From: Glycocaulis sp051859565
GTDB taxonomy: Bacteria; Pseudomonadota; Alphaproteobacteria; Caulobacterales; Maricaulaceae
DNA: 64,000 bases
Direction: 5' to 3'
Assembly (NCBI RefSeq): GCF_051859565.1
Contig: NZ_JBHYFK010000001.1
Location: forward strand, 310,001 to 374,000
In this document: positions 33,126 to 41,250 of the stretch, piece by piece
How positions within the stretch are numbered: the stretch's first letter is position 1
How the letters are laid out: every line of letters begins with the position of its first letter
The notes under the pieces: model-generated
What the model saw: the letters and a program-made list of their open reading frames with translations, nothing else
Databases searched by the model: none
What the model was told of the DNA's origin: nothing
Program-made: the position numbers and the translations under genes

Positions 33126-33895
33126 CCCGCAGCTGCCAGCCCGACAGGGGCCGGCTCCGGCCAGCTGATGTCCGGCAGGCCGGCGATTTGCGGGCGGGCA
33201 AAAAGGAAGCCTTGCATCAGATCAATGCCAAGCGACTGAAGCGCATGAAACTCTTCGACGGTTTCGATACCTTCGGCGACAACTTTCAGATCGAGAAGCC
33301 CGGCGGTCGCAACTATCCCTTTAAGGATGGCATTCCGGCCCTTGTCGGCGTGCACATTGCGCACCAGCCCCATATCCAGCTTGATGACGTCAGGGCGGAA
33401 CTCTGCCAGCAGGCCGAGGCCGGAAAACCCGGCCCCGAAATCATCAATGGCGGTGATGAGATTACGGGCCTGATACTCGCGGATAATGGATTTGACGTGA
33501 TCCACGTCCTCCATTTTTTCGCCTTCAGTAAATTCCAGCATGATCCGGTTGACCGGGAAGCCGGTCCGGTCTGCGGCGTCCAGTGTGGCGCGGATGCAGG
33601 CGGCTGGCACATAGACGGCGTTCGGCAGAAAGTTGATGGACAGGATCGGGCCGTCGGCCTCGTTGAACAGCGCTGCTGCCATCTCGATGGCTTTTACCCG
33701 GCAGGACTGGTCGAACGCGTAGCGGTTCTCGGCTGTCACCTGATCAAGGACCCAACCCGCTCCCTGGCCTTCCGGACCCCGAACCAGCGCTTCATAGGCC
33801 CACACCCGGTGGGCCCGGATGTCGATGATCGGATGAAACGCCATGGTGAAATCGAAGGGCGCCTTGACGCCGTCGCGGCATGCAGAACAGGGCAT
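33122..33895 (-). CDS. EAL-domain c-di-GMP phosphodiesterase
   Basis: 257 residues from ATG 33895 (MPCSACRDGVKAPFDF); 33940 is a longer option. Single EAL domain with catalytic elements YEALVRG, SINFLPNA, EFTEGE, IDDFGAG, IKLDMG and AEGIE, and QGFLFARP at the end, so it should be an active phosphodiesterase. No GGDEF, PAS or membrane segment is attached. An N-terminal CSAC pair precedes the domain and could bind metal or sense redox state; that is inference. Confidence 0.88.
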   Translation of the reverse strand: MPCSACRDGVKAPFDFTMAFHPIIDIRAHRVWAYEALVRGPEGQGAGWVLDQVTAENRYAFDQSCRVKAIEMAAALFNEADGPILSINFLPNAVYVPAACIRATLDAADRTGFPVNRIMLEFTEGEKMEDVDHVKSIIREYQARNLITAIDDFGAGFSGLGLLAEFRPDVIKLDMGLVRNVHADKGRNAILKGIVATAGLLDLKVVAEGIETVEEFHALQSLGIDLMQGFLFARPQIAGLPDISWPEPAPVGLAAAG

Positions 33896-34070
33896 AAGGC
33901 TGATCCGTAAAGCTGAAATCGTCCTCAACCTTAGCTTCACAATTATAATAAATTCTTACAGTTAACAGGCATCGGCGGGGCCCGCTGCCTGCCAGGCTTA
34001 ACAGGGCTTGCGTTGCGGCGAAAACTGCTAAGATACCTTCTGCATTGCAGCATAAACTGGATATTGCCCC

Positions 34071-34988
34071 ATGAAATATGATCCCGCCCGCGCCGCCGAG
34101 CCCTTTCCCGTCGACAGTCAGGATGTGCAGGGGCTCGCCGATGGTTTGGCCCAGTTGCTGACCGTTGAAGAGCTGGACACCGATCTCTATCGGGGCCCGC
34201 GCAATCCCGGTGGCAAGGGCCGCGTGTTTGGCGGACAGGTGGTGGGCCAGGCACTGCGCAGCGCGGCAGCATCGGTCGATCCGGACCGCGTAGCTCACTC
34301 GCTGCACGCCTATTTCATGCGCGCGGGCAATGAGGACTACCCCATCATCTTCCGCGTGGAGCGCGATTTTGATGGCGGCAGCTTCTCCACCCGCCGTGTG
34401 ATCGCCATGCAGAAGGGCCAGCCCATCCTCAACATGGCGGCCTCCTTCCAGCGCCACGAGGAAGGCCTCTCCCATTCGGATGACATGCCGGAGGTTCCGG
34501 GTCCGGAAGAACTCAAAAGCGAAGCTGAACTGGCGCTGGAGCAGAAGGATTCCCTGCCGGAAGCCTTCTTCAACATGGTCACCCGCCCGCGCCCGATAGA
34601 GCTGCGCCCTGTCGGCCCGTGGTCGCCCGGCAATCCGCCAAAGCTCGATCCCGTGCGCCATATCTGGTTTCGTGTGCGCGGCAATCTGGGCGATGATCCG
34701 TTACTGCACCAGGCGGCCCTCGCCTATGCGTCCGATATGGCGCTGCTGGGCACGTCCATGCAGCCGCACGGGGTCAGCTGGGTATCGCCGGGCCTGCAGT
34801 CAGCGAGCCTTGACCATGCTGTCTGGTTCCATGGGCGTGTACGCATGGATGAATGGCTGCTCTACACCACGGACAGCCCGTGGGCGGGCGGCGGACGTGG
34901 CTTTAACCGGGGTCGGCTCTTCACCCGCGATGGCAGGCTGGTCGCTTCTACCGCACAGGAAGGCCTGATCCGGGTACGCAAGAAGTAG
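34071..34988 (+). CDS. tesB: Acyl-CoA thioesterase II (TesB)
   Basis: 305 residues forming two fused hotdog domains: RVFGGQVVGQALRSAA and HSLHAYFMRAG in the first, ASDMALLGTS (catalytic Asp), SLDHAVWFHG and AQEGLIRV (Gln) in the second. It hydrolyses medium/long acyl-CoA esters. The upstream 130 nt are AT-richer than the surroundings and could carry its promoter. Function firm at family level. Confidence 0.93.
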   Translation: MKYDPARAAEPFPVDSQDVQGLADGLAQLLTVEELDTDLYRGPRNPGGKGRVFGGQVVGQALRSAAASVDPDRVAHSLHAYFMRAGNEDYPIIFRVERDFDGGSFSTRRVIAMQKGQPILNMAASFQRHEEGLSHSDDMPEVPGPEELKSEAELALEQKDSLPEAFFNMVTRPRPIELRPVGPWSPGNPPKLDPVRHIWFRVRGNLGDDPLLHQAALAYASDMALLGTSMQPHGVSWVSPGLQSASLDHAVWFHGRVRMDEWLLYTTDSPWAGGGRGFNRGRLFTRDGRLVASTAQEGLIRVRKK

Positions 34989-35264
34989 GGCTGGGAAGAT
35001 CCTCGCACATTGTCATCCTCCGGCCGCGAAGCGGTCCGGGGGACCCATGCCTCTTTTAGTTCCGCAACGCATCCGCGGTGCGATGTTCCGCGAAAAGTCG
35101 CGGGCAGCCGGTCGGCCTTGCGACCCCTGCCGGGGCCGGACTGGCTCCCCGGCGCGCACCGCCGCAAGCGCGAACGCGCGCCCGAGCTAATGCGAGGAGC
35201 GACGCACGGATGTGCGGAGCATCAAGAGAAAATGGGTGGCCCGGACAAGCCGGGCCATGACACC
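34989..35264. repeat. Gene-free segment with palindromic intergenic repeats
   Basis: No supported gene lies here. It contains hairpin-forming stretches of the type scattered through alphaproteobacterial genomes: one around 35011-35045 (CCGGCCGC GAA GCGGTCCGG) and one at 35237-35257 (TGGCCCGG ACAAG CCGGGCCA). Neither is followed by a T-run in either direction, though they may serve as bidirectional terminators between tesB and the aminotransferase gene. Confidence 0.55.
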
Positions 35265-36401
35265 TCAAGAGCTTCTCAACGCCGCGAACCAAGGCTCCAT
35301 GCGGGAAATCGCCTCCTTCACCTCCGGCGTCGATACCGCGAAGCTGAACCGCATAAAGCGGTGGCCATTGACCGGATCGAAATCGAGCCCAGGCGCGGTG
35401 GCCACAAAGGTGTCGCGCAGGAGGCGCTCGCAGAAGGCCAGCGAATTATCGGTCAGATGGCTGATATCGGCCCAGATGTAGAAGGCCCCGTCCGGCGGCG
35501 CGATTGAGCTCAGCCCCATGCGCGGCAGGGCCTCCAGCAGAGCGGCCCGGTTAGCGCGGTAGGTCTCCACATGGGCTTCCAGCTCCTCGCGGCAGTCCAT
35601 CGCGGCGAGCGCCGCGTGCTGGCTTAAGGAAGGCGGGGAGAGGAAGAGATTGCCGCGATAGGCGCGCACCGTGTCGGCCTTGTCCGCAGGCGCGATCACC
35701 CAGCCCAGCCGCCAGCCCACCATGGAATAGTATTTGGAGAAGCTGTTGACGATGAAAGCCTCATCATCGAACTCCAGAACGCTGGGCGTCGGCTTGCCGT
35801 AAGCGATGCCGTGATAGATCTCGTCGGAGATGATCCGTATGCCGCGCGCCTTGCAGACTTCAGCGATGGCGGCGAGTTCTTCCGGTGGCAGGATGGTGCC
35901 GGTAGGATTGGCCGGGCTGGCGATGAGAATGCCCGCAGGCGCCGGGTCCATCTCCGCAATCATCTGCGCACTGAGCTGGTAGCGCGTCTCCGGCCCGCAA
36001 TCGATCTCGACCGGCTCCAGATGGATGGCGCGCGAGGTGTTGCGATAGGCAACATAGCCGGGGCGCGCCATGGCTATCCGGTCTCCGGCTTCAAACCCCG
36101 CCAGCATGGATAGCAGCAGCGCAGGCGAGGCGCCTGCGGTGAGGATCACCCGCTCCGGCGCGACTTCGAGACCATAGGCCTCATGATACTGCGCGGCGAT
36201 GCGGGCACGTAGCGGCGCGCTTTCCCAATAGCTCATCGCATCACTGTCGAGCACGCGGTGCGCGGCCTCTATCGCGGCTTTGGGCGCGCCGGTGGAGGGC
36301 TGGCCAAACTCCATATGGATGACGGGTTTGCCTTCGGCTTTCAGCCGGTGGGCAAGCTCTGAAATGGCGATGGCCTTGAAGGGTTCGATGCGTGTCGTCA
36401 T
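35265..36401 (-). CDS. Class I/II PLP-dependent aminotransferase
   Basis: 378 residues with MEFGQPSTGAPKAA, TAGASPALLL, ASPANPTGTILP (Asn contacting PLP), ISDEIYHGIAYG (Asp/Tyr) and the Schiff-base Lys in NSFSKYYSMVGWRLGW, ending with RFSFAVS. An aspartate/alanine-type aminotransferase; the exact amino donor cannot be read. No operon partner: DUF4197 lies 9 nt upstream on the same strand, so the two may be co-transcribed. Confidence 0.88.
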   Translation of the reverse strand: MTTRIEPFKAIAISELAHRLKAEGKPVIHMEFGQPSTGAPKAAIEAAHRVLDSDAMSYWESAPLRARIAAQYHEAYGLEVAPERVILTAGASPALLLSMLAGFEAGDRIAMARPGYVAYRNTSRAIHLEPVEIDCGPETRYQLSAQMIAEMDPAPAGILIASPANPTGTILPPEELAAIAEVCKARGIRIISDEIYHGIAYGKPTPSVLEFDDEAFIVNSFSKYYSMVGWRLGWVIAPADKADTVRAYRGNLFLSPPSLSQHAALAAMDCREELEAHVETYRANRAALLEALPRMGLSSIAPPDGAFYIWADISHLTDNSLAFCERLLRDTFVATAPGLDFDPVNGHRFMRFSFAVSTPEVKEAISRMEPWFAALRSS

Positions 36402-36410
36402 GCGGCCTGT

Positions 36411-37109
36411 CTAGCCGCCAAACAGCCCCCGCAAAAGCCCCGATGCACGGCGCACCGGATCGCGCCGGATGGAGCGCTCCTCCTCACCAACATAGTGGAA
36501 GATGCCGCCCAGCGCGCGCTCCACGGCAAAGTCGGTCAACTGACCGCGCAAACTAGCCGCCGGGCTGTTCCCGCCGCCGCGCCCAAACAGCCCGCCAAGG
36601 CCTGAGCGCTGGGTCACAAGGCTCGACGCGCCATCGAGCGCGGAATACGCGCCGGATGCGGTGAGCGTTTCCTCCATGGGTGGGCGTAAGAGACGCGTCA
36701 GCGGCGTTTCAGTGCGGCCTCTCAAGTACTGCGTGGCGGCCGTATCCGGCCCACGCAAGATCGAGGCGGCATCCTGGATCGTCAGGGAGCGAATGGCATC
36801 CACAACAAGGCGGCGGGCAGGCGGCATGGCCTGTTCCGCCGCGCGGTTCATCCGCATCTCCACATCATCGAGCGGTCCGGCGAGACCCAGCGGTTGCAGG
36901 CGCTGCTGCGCGCTGCGCATCGTGCCGGGCAGGGGTATGCGCACCACCGGATCGCCAAAGAAGCCGTCACGCCGGCCAAGCCGCGTGGTCGCCGCTTCGG
37001 TGGCGGTGGTGAGAAGCTGGCGGATGGCCGCGCCGCCATCGGCTTGCGCAAAGCCCGCAGGCGTGATTGCGAAGGCCAGCCCCGTGGCCAGAAATGTGCG
37101 GCGGTCCAT
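36411..37109 (-). CDS. DUF4197 exported protein
   Basis: 232 residues, signal peptide MDRRTFLATGLAFAITPAGFAQA. DUF4197 hallmarks: RIPLPGTMRSAQQRLQPLG, DDVEMRMNRAAEQAMP, DAASILRGPDTAATQYLRG (split: ILRGPDTAATQYLR), and C-terminal AVERALGGIFHYVGEEE. Function is unknown for the family; the protein is predicted periplasmic. A glycine-rich insert (GLGGLFGRGGG) precedes the last block. Confidence 0.88.
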   Translation of the reverse strand: MDRRTFLATGLAFAITPAGFAQADGGAAIRQLLTTATEAATTRLGRRDGFFGDPVVRIPLPGTMRSAQQRLQPLGLAGPLDDVEMRMNRAAEQAMPPARRLVVDAIRSLTIQDAASILRGPDTAATQYLRGRTETPLTRLLRPPMEETLTASGAYSALDGASSLVTQRSGLGGLFGRGGGNSPAASLRGQLTDFAVERALGGIFHYVGEEERSIRRDPVRRASGLLRGLFGG

Positions 37110-37191
37110 TGGTATAGCTCCTCAGCCCTTGATGCGTGCAAGAGTGACTATACGCCGATGAACGGGGGCTGACAGAAAAACCGGAGCCTAT

Positions 37192-39111
37192 TTATTCCGC
37201 CGCGATTTTGTCGGCACCCGCCGCGCCTGCATCACGGTGGCGCAGCGCCCGGCCCAGCTTCGTCGTGCCATGATCCTTGGTAAAGCCGTTCTTGGTCCAC
37301 ACCAGCCCGCCACCGACCAGCACGTGGGTTACCACACCGTCAGAACGGTTCACCAGCTGCTCGTGGTCGAACACGTCGCGATGGATGAATTGCAGCCCGG
37401 CATCGGAATCGTAGGTCTTGAGGGCCTCAGGGTCGATGATCGCGATATCGGCGACATCGCCGGTTTCGATCCGCCCCGCCTCGATGCCGATGAAGTCTGC
37501 CGGATCACGCGTCAGGCGTTTGACCTGCGCGGCGACGCGCTCCATGCCGTCGGCCTGCGCCAGCTGCAGGCAACGCAAATTGCCGTCATAGAAGGCCATA
37601 TTGGTCAGGTGCGCACCGGAATCGTTGAAGCCGGGGAATATCTGCGGATCAACCAGCAGCTTCTTCACCACCTCCATGTCCCGGTTGGCAGAGATCGTCC
37701 ACCAGCGCAGATCGGTGTCGTAAAGCTGGAACAGGCCAAGCACGAAGTAGGGCTCGCCGACATCCGGCGTGGTCGCCATCAGCGGCAGGGCATCAAACGC
37801 CGCGCGCTCCTCCTCGGAGCGGATGACGTCCGGCATGCCAAAGCTAACCTGATAGCGCCGGAACACATCCTCGAAGGTTTCGCCCACCCAGTCGGCCGGG
37901 CAGCCTGAATGGAAGACCATCTGCGCCATGTCGCGGTCGAACGCCATCTGCTCGGCGCGCATCTTGCGCTTGAAACCAGCCAGCCCGCCCTGCTTGCCGT
38001 GCATCCACATGGCGGCAAAGCGCGCCTGATAGTCCGGGTCAGCAAGAATGCGCTGGCGCGCCTCGCGGTCTTCAAGATCAGGCTCGTTAAGCGCGCGCAG
38101 TTCGGGGATTTCCTCGGCCAGCGGATTGACCGGCCCGTCCCAGTAGAGCCGGAAGGGGGCGGCGAGAGCCTGAAAGCGGAAATGCCCCTTGAAGAGGCTG
38201 GAGTTGAGAAGCCGGGTGAGGATTTTCGCAAGCTTTACCAGGTTGCGGTTTGCGGCGACGTCCATCGCGGCGACGGCGGTGACTTTCAGTGGTTTGCCGT
38301 GCGCGCGTCCGCTGGTCAGCAGGAAGTTGCGGAACACTTCGGCCGGATTGTCCTTTGGCGGGGTCGCCTGCCACAGCCTGTCCCAGCGGCGCAGGATCGC
38401 CGTCAGGCGCTTCAATTCGGAGTAGCTGCCGAACTGGGAGGGGATTTTGGTCTTGCGGTGCGGGTCTTCGGCGAGGAAGTGGAAGGGCAGGGCGTCGGTG
38501 GAGAAGCCGACATAGCCCTCGCCCATAGCGGTCTCCAAAAGGCTCTCCATCTTCTGCAGCTCGTCTTCGCGCGGATCACGCGTGACGCTTTCCCTGAGCC
38601 CCATCACCTCGGCGCGCAGCATGGAGTGCGGCACCATCGGGATGACATTGATGCCGAGTTTCAGCGTATCGAGATGGTCCAGATACTCAGCCGTCGTCGT
38701 CCAGGTCGCGAGGTCGGCAGCTTTTTTCAGCACGTGCTTTGGCATGTTCTCCACGCGCGCAAAGCAATCGACGATCGGGTCCTCGCCATTGCGGCGCTGA
38801 TGGCCAAAGCAGATGCCCAGCGAGCAGTTGGACATGAGCACGGTGGTGGTGCCGTGACGCACCGCTTCGGGCAGGCCCGGATCAAGCTCAACCTCAAGGT
38901 CGAAATGGGTGTGGATGTCGAGCAGCCCCGGCATCACCCACTTTCCATCCGCCTCGATGACGTCTGTCGCCATGGCCGGATCAAGCCCTGTCCCGCGCGC
39001 GGCGATCCGGCCATCCTTAATGGCGACATCGCCGGTCACCGGCATGGCGCCGGTCCCGTCAATGACGAGGCCGCCCCGGATCAGTGTGTCCCATTCGCGT
39101 CTGGCGGCCAT
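37192..39111 (-). CDS. Amidohydrolase of the N-acyl-D-amino-acid deacylase family
   Basis: 639 residues, no signal peptide, SD AGGGAGG. Metal site VMPGLLDIHTHFDLEVELDP (split: LLDIHTHFDLE), HGTTTVLMSNCS, and the C-terminal Asp in FNDSGAHLTNM. It is longer than the D-aminoacylase at 17416 and from a different branch often annotated only as amidohydrolase. Substrate unknown. It lies 24 nt after the alpha/beta hydrolase gene and may be co-expressed. Confidence 0.83.
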   Translation of the reverse strand: MAARREWDTLIRGGLVIDGTGAMPVTGDVAIKDGRIAARGTGLDPAMATDVIEADGKWVMPGLLDIHTHFDLEVELDPGLPEAVRHGTTTVLMSNCSLGICFGHQRRNGEDPIVDCFARVENMPKHVLKKAADLATWTTTAEYLDHLDTLKLGINVIPMVPHSMLRAEVMGLRESVTRDPREDELQKMESLLETAMGEGYVGFSTDALPFHFLAEDPHRKTKIPSQFGSYSELKRLTAILRRWDRLWQATPPKDNPAEVFRNFLLTSGRAHGKPLKVTAVAAMDVAANRNLVKLAKILTRLLNSSLFKGHFRFQALAAPFRLYWDGPVNPLAEEIPELRALNEPDLEDREARQRILADPDYQARFAAMWMHGKQGGLAGFKRKMRAEQMAFDRDMAQMVFHSGCPADWVGETFEDVFRRYQVSFGMPDVIRSEEERAAFDALPLMATTPDVGEPYFVLGLFQLYDTDLRWWTISANRDMEVVKKLLVDPQIFPGFNDSGAHLTNMAFYDGNLRCLQLAQADGMERVAAQVKRLTRDPADFIGIEAGRIETGDVADIAIIDPEALKTYDSDAGLQFIHRDVFDHEQLVNRSDGVVTHVLVGGGLVWTKNGFTKDHGTTKLGRALRHRDAGAAGADKIAAE

Positions 39112-39135
39112 CAGGGCCTCCCTTGTTTTGTTGCT

Positions 39136-40038
39136 CTAAAGAGTTTGCGGCATGCCGTGGAAATCCAGAAAGGCGGCCAGCACCGCGTCCGGCGCCTCCA
39201 CCTGCGGGTAGTGGCCGATGCCCTCAAGGATCACCGTGTCGGGGTCCGGCACCAGCTCGCGATAGCGCGCGACCATGTGTGCGCCTGATACCGGATCAGC
39301 CCCGCCATCGATGACCCGCAAGCGGATTTGCGCCTCCTGCAGTGCGCCTACCCAGCGCTCGCGGTTCTCGCGCCGCTCGGCGATATAGCGGATCAGCTTG
39401 TGGCCAATGGCCGGCATGCCACCATTGGCGGTCACCAGCGTCCAGAAGTCCTTGAGCGCCGCATTATCGGGCTGGGTGTCGGGTCCGAACACTTCGGAGA
39501 AGCCCTTGCGGAAACGCTTCTCCGTCATCAGGCGCGAGACCAGAAAGCCGATCGGCGAATGCAGGAGCTTCTGGTTGAAGGTCGCGTGGTGGGTCTCCGG
39601 GAAGAGGCCGCCATTCAGGAACACGACCGATTGCAGCTTGGGCGTCCCGCCTTCGCTTTTGTTATGCCGGGCGAGCAATTCCTGCGCGACCGTATCGCCA
39701 TAATCATGCGCCAGTACGTGGCATTCGGCGATCCCTAGCGCCGCGCACAGGCCCGCATGCAGGTCGGCCTGATCACGGATGGAATAGTCATAGGACGGGG
39801 GCTTCGCCGAGAAGCCGAACCCGATCATGTCCGGCGCGAGCAGGCGGAAACGGGCGCTTAGCGGCTCCCACATATCCACCCAGTCCCAGCTGGCGGTGGG
39901 AAAGCCGTGAACGAGCATCAGGACCGGCTTTGACGCGTCGGACCAGTCGCCGCCCTGCCAGAACGCGATTTCGTGCCCGCGCCACTCATGGCGCTGGGCG
40001 GTCTTGCGCCAGTCTTCCAGGCTCGGCCTTGCGGCCAT
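39136..40038 (-). CDS. Alpha/beta hydrolase, haloalkane-dehalogenase-like
   Basis: 300 residues from ATG 40038 (SD GGGAGGAGA just upstream). LVHGFPTASWDW (oxyanion), nucleophile elbow AHDYGDTVAQ where the nucleophile is Asp as in haloalkane dehalogenases and epoxide hydrolases, acid in GGADPVSGAHM and His in GIGHYPQ. The Asp nucleophile rules out a plain serine esterase. Substrate not inferable. Confidence 0.83.
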   Translation of the reverse strand: MAARPSLEDWRKTAQRHEWRGHEIAFWQGGDWSDASKPVLMLVHGFPTASWDWVDMWEPLSARFRLLAPDMIGFGFSAKPPSYDYSIRDQADLHAGLCAALGIAECHVLAHDYGDTVAQELLARHNKSEGGTPKLQSVVFLNGGLFPETHHATFNQKLLHSPIGFLVSRLMTEKRFRKGFSEVFGPDTQPDNAALKDFWTLVTANGGMPAIGHKLIRYIAERRENRERWVGALQEAQIRLRVIDGGADPVSGAHMVARYRELVPDPDTVILEGIGHYPQVEAPDAVLAAFLDFHGMPQTL

Positions 40039-40167
40039 GCGGTCTCCTCCCGTCATGCTTTTCGCTTCAGACTATTGTTCACTGACACATCACTCAACAG
40101 GTTTTGCCGTATTGCGGTGCGCGCCCGTATTGGGAATGGTGGGCGAACCTGTCTGGAGGTCTTGCGC

Positions 40168-41250
40168 GTGCGCCCCGATGTGGATGTCATCATTATCGGT
40201 GCAGGGCTTGCCGGCCTTATGCTGGCAGAGCGTCTGGCCGTTTCGGGCCGCCGCCGCATGCGGGTCGAGGTGCTGGAGCAGGCCGCCGCAATCAATTTAT
40301 CAGGTCGCAGCTGGAGCTGGTATGAGGCGGGAAAGCCAAGGACCGCCTTCGCCGCCAGCTGGCCAGCCTGGCAGGTGGGCGGAGGCAATCTCACGGCCGG
40401 GCGCCGGTTTGCAGACGGCCGCTACGGCCTCATGCGCAGCGAGACGGTGGTTCAACGGGCGGTGGATACGATTCAAGCCAGCCAGGATGTTGAGCTGCGC
40501 ACCGGAGTCACCGTGAACGCGATGTACAGGGCATCCGGTTTCGTCCGGCTGGAAACCTCTGATGGCACGTTGACCGCCCTGCGGGTGATCGACACCCGGC
40601 CCGCCGGAGCAGAGCTGATGGACGCCGCGCGCTGGGTGCGCACAGGCGTGCGCGCTGAAGTCCGTGCCGGCTCTGCTTGCTTTGCGCCTGACACGGCTAT
40701 TCTGGTGCATCGCCTGCGCCAGGAGGGCCGCGCCCTGGCTTTTGAGACCATTCTGCCTCTGGCCCCTGATCAGGCGGTCGTGGAGGCCGTTCGCATAGCG
40801 CCTTCAGGTGATGAGCGCCGCCCCGAGTTCGACGGCGCGCTAGAGCGTATTACCGGGGGCGGTGCTGCTGATACCGGTGTGCGCACGCGCAGCGCCAGCC
40901 CTCTGGGGCTGTCTGACCATTGGCCGCTAATGGCTGGCCCGGCCCACCTCTCTGCCAGCCGCGGGGCGGGCCTTGCCCTTGTCGGCGCGCCGGGACGCGA
41001 TGCGCACCGGGCACTTGCCTGGGTTGAACCGGCCTTTGGCGCGCTTGTCGATGGCCGCCAGCCGCCCGGCCTTCATGTGCAGCCTGTGCTGGCCTGGCTG
41101 GCTGGCCACGCCGTCATTAACCGCCTGATGTCCCGCCCCGCCCGGCTTGTCACGATGGCCGAGAGGACGGCTGGAGACGGCCTTGTGAGGTCACTGGGCG
41201 GGGCCGGCACGGTTCGCGGCGCGTTGAATCTACTCTGGGCCAGCCGCTAG
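40168..41250 (+). CDS. Lycopene-cyclase-like FAD/NAD(P)-binding protein
   Basis: 360 residues from GTG 40168 (SD TGGAGG; upstream reading overlaps the divergent hydrolase). Rossmann motif VDVIIIGAGLAGLMLAERL, then SWSWYEAGK reminiscent of the HTWSF block of CrtY, VIDTRP, and a C-terminal INRLMSR segment like LNRML in CrtY. Similarity is moderate. Lycopene beta-cyclases make beta-carotene, but no other crt gene is in the window. Could instead be another flavoprotein of the same fold. Confidence 0.6.
   Translation: MRPDVDVIIIGAGLAGLMLAERLAVSGRRRMRVEVLEQAAAINLSGRSWSWYEAGKPRTAFAASWPAWQVGGGNLTAGRRFADGRYGLMRSETVVQRAVDTIQASQDVELRTGVTVNAMYRASGFVRLETSDGTLTALRVIDTRPAGAELMDAARWVRTGVRAEVRAGSACFAPDTAILVHRLRQEGRALAFETILPLAPDQAVVEAVRIAPSGDERRPEFDGALERITGGGAADTGVRTRSASPLGLSDHWPLMAGPAHLSASRGAGLALVGAPGRDAHRALAWVEPAFGALVDGRQPPGLHVQPVLAWLAGHAVINRLMSRPARLVTMAERTAGDGLVRSLGGAGTVRGALNLLWASR

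Noticed and set aside
35011..35260. CRISPR-like or tRNA-like structures in the tesB downstream gap
   Set aside because: The hairpins differ in sequence, are not regularly spaced, and no cloverleaf can be drawn.
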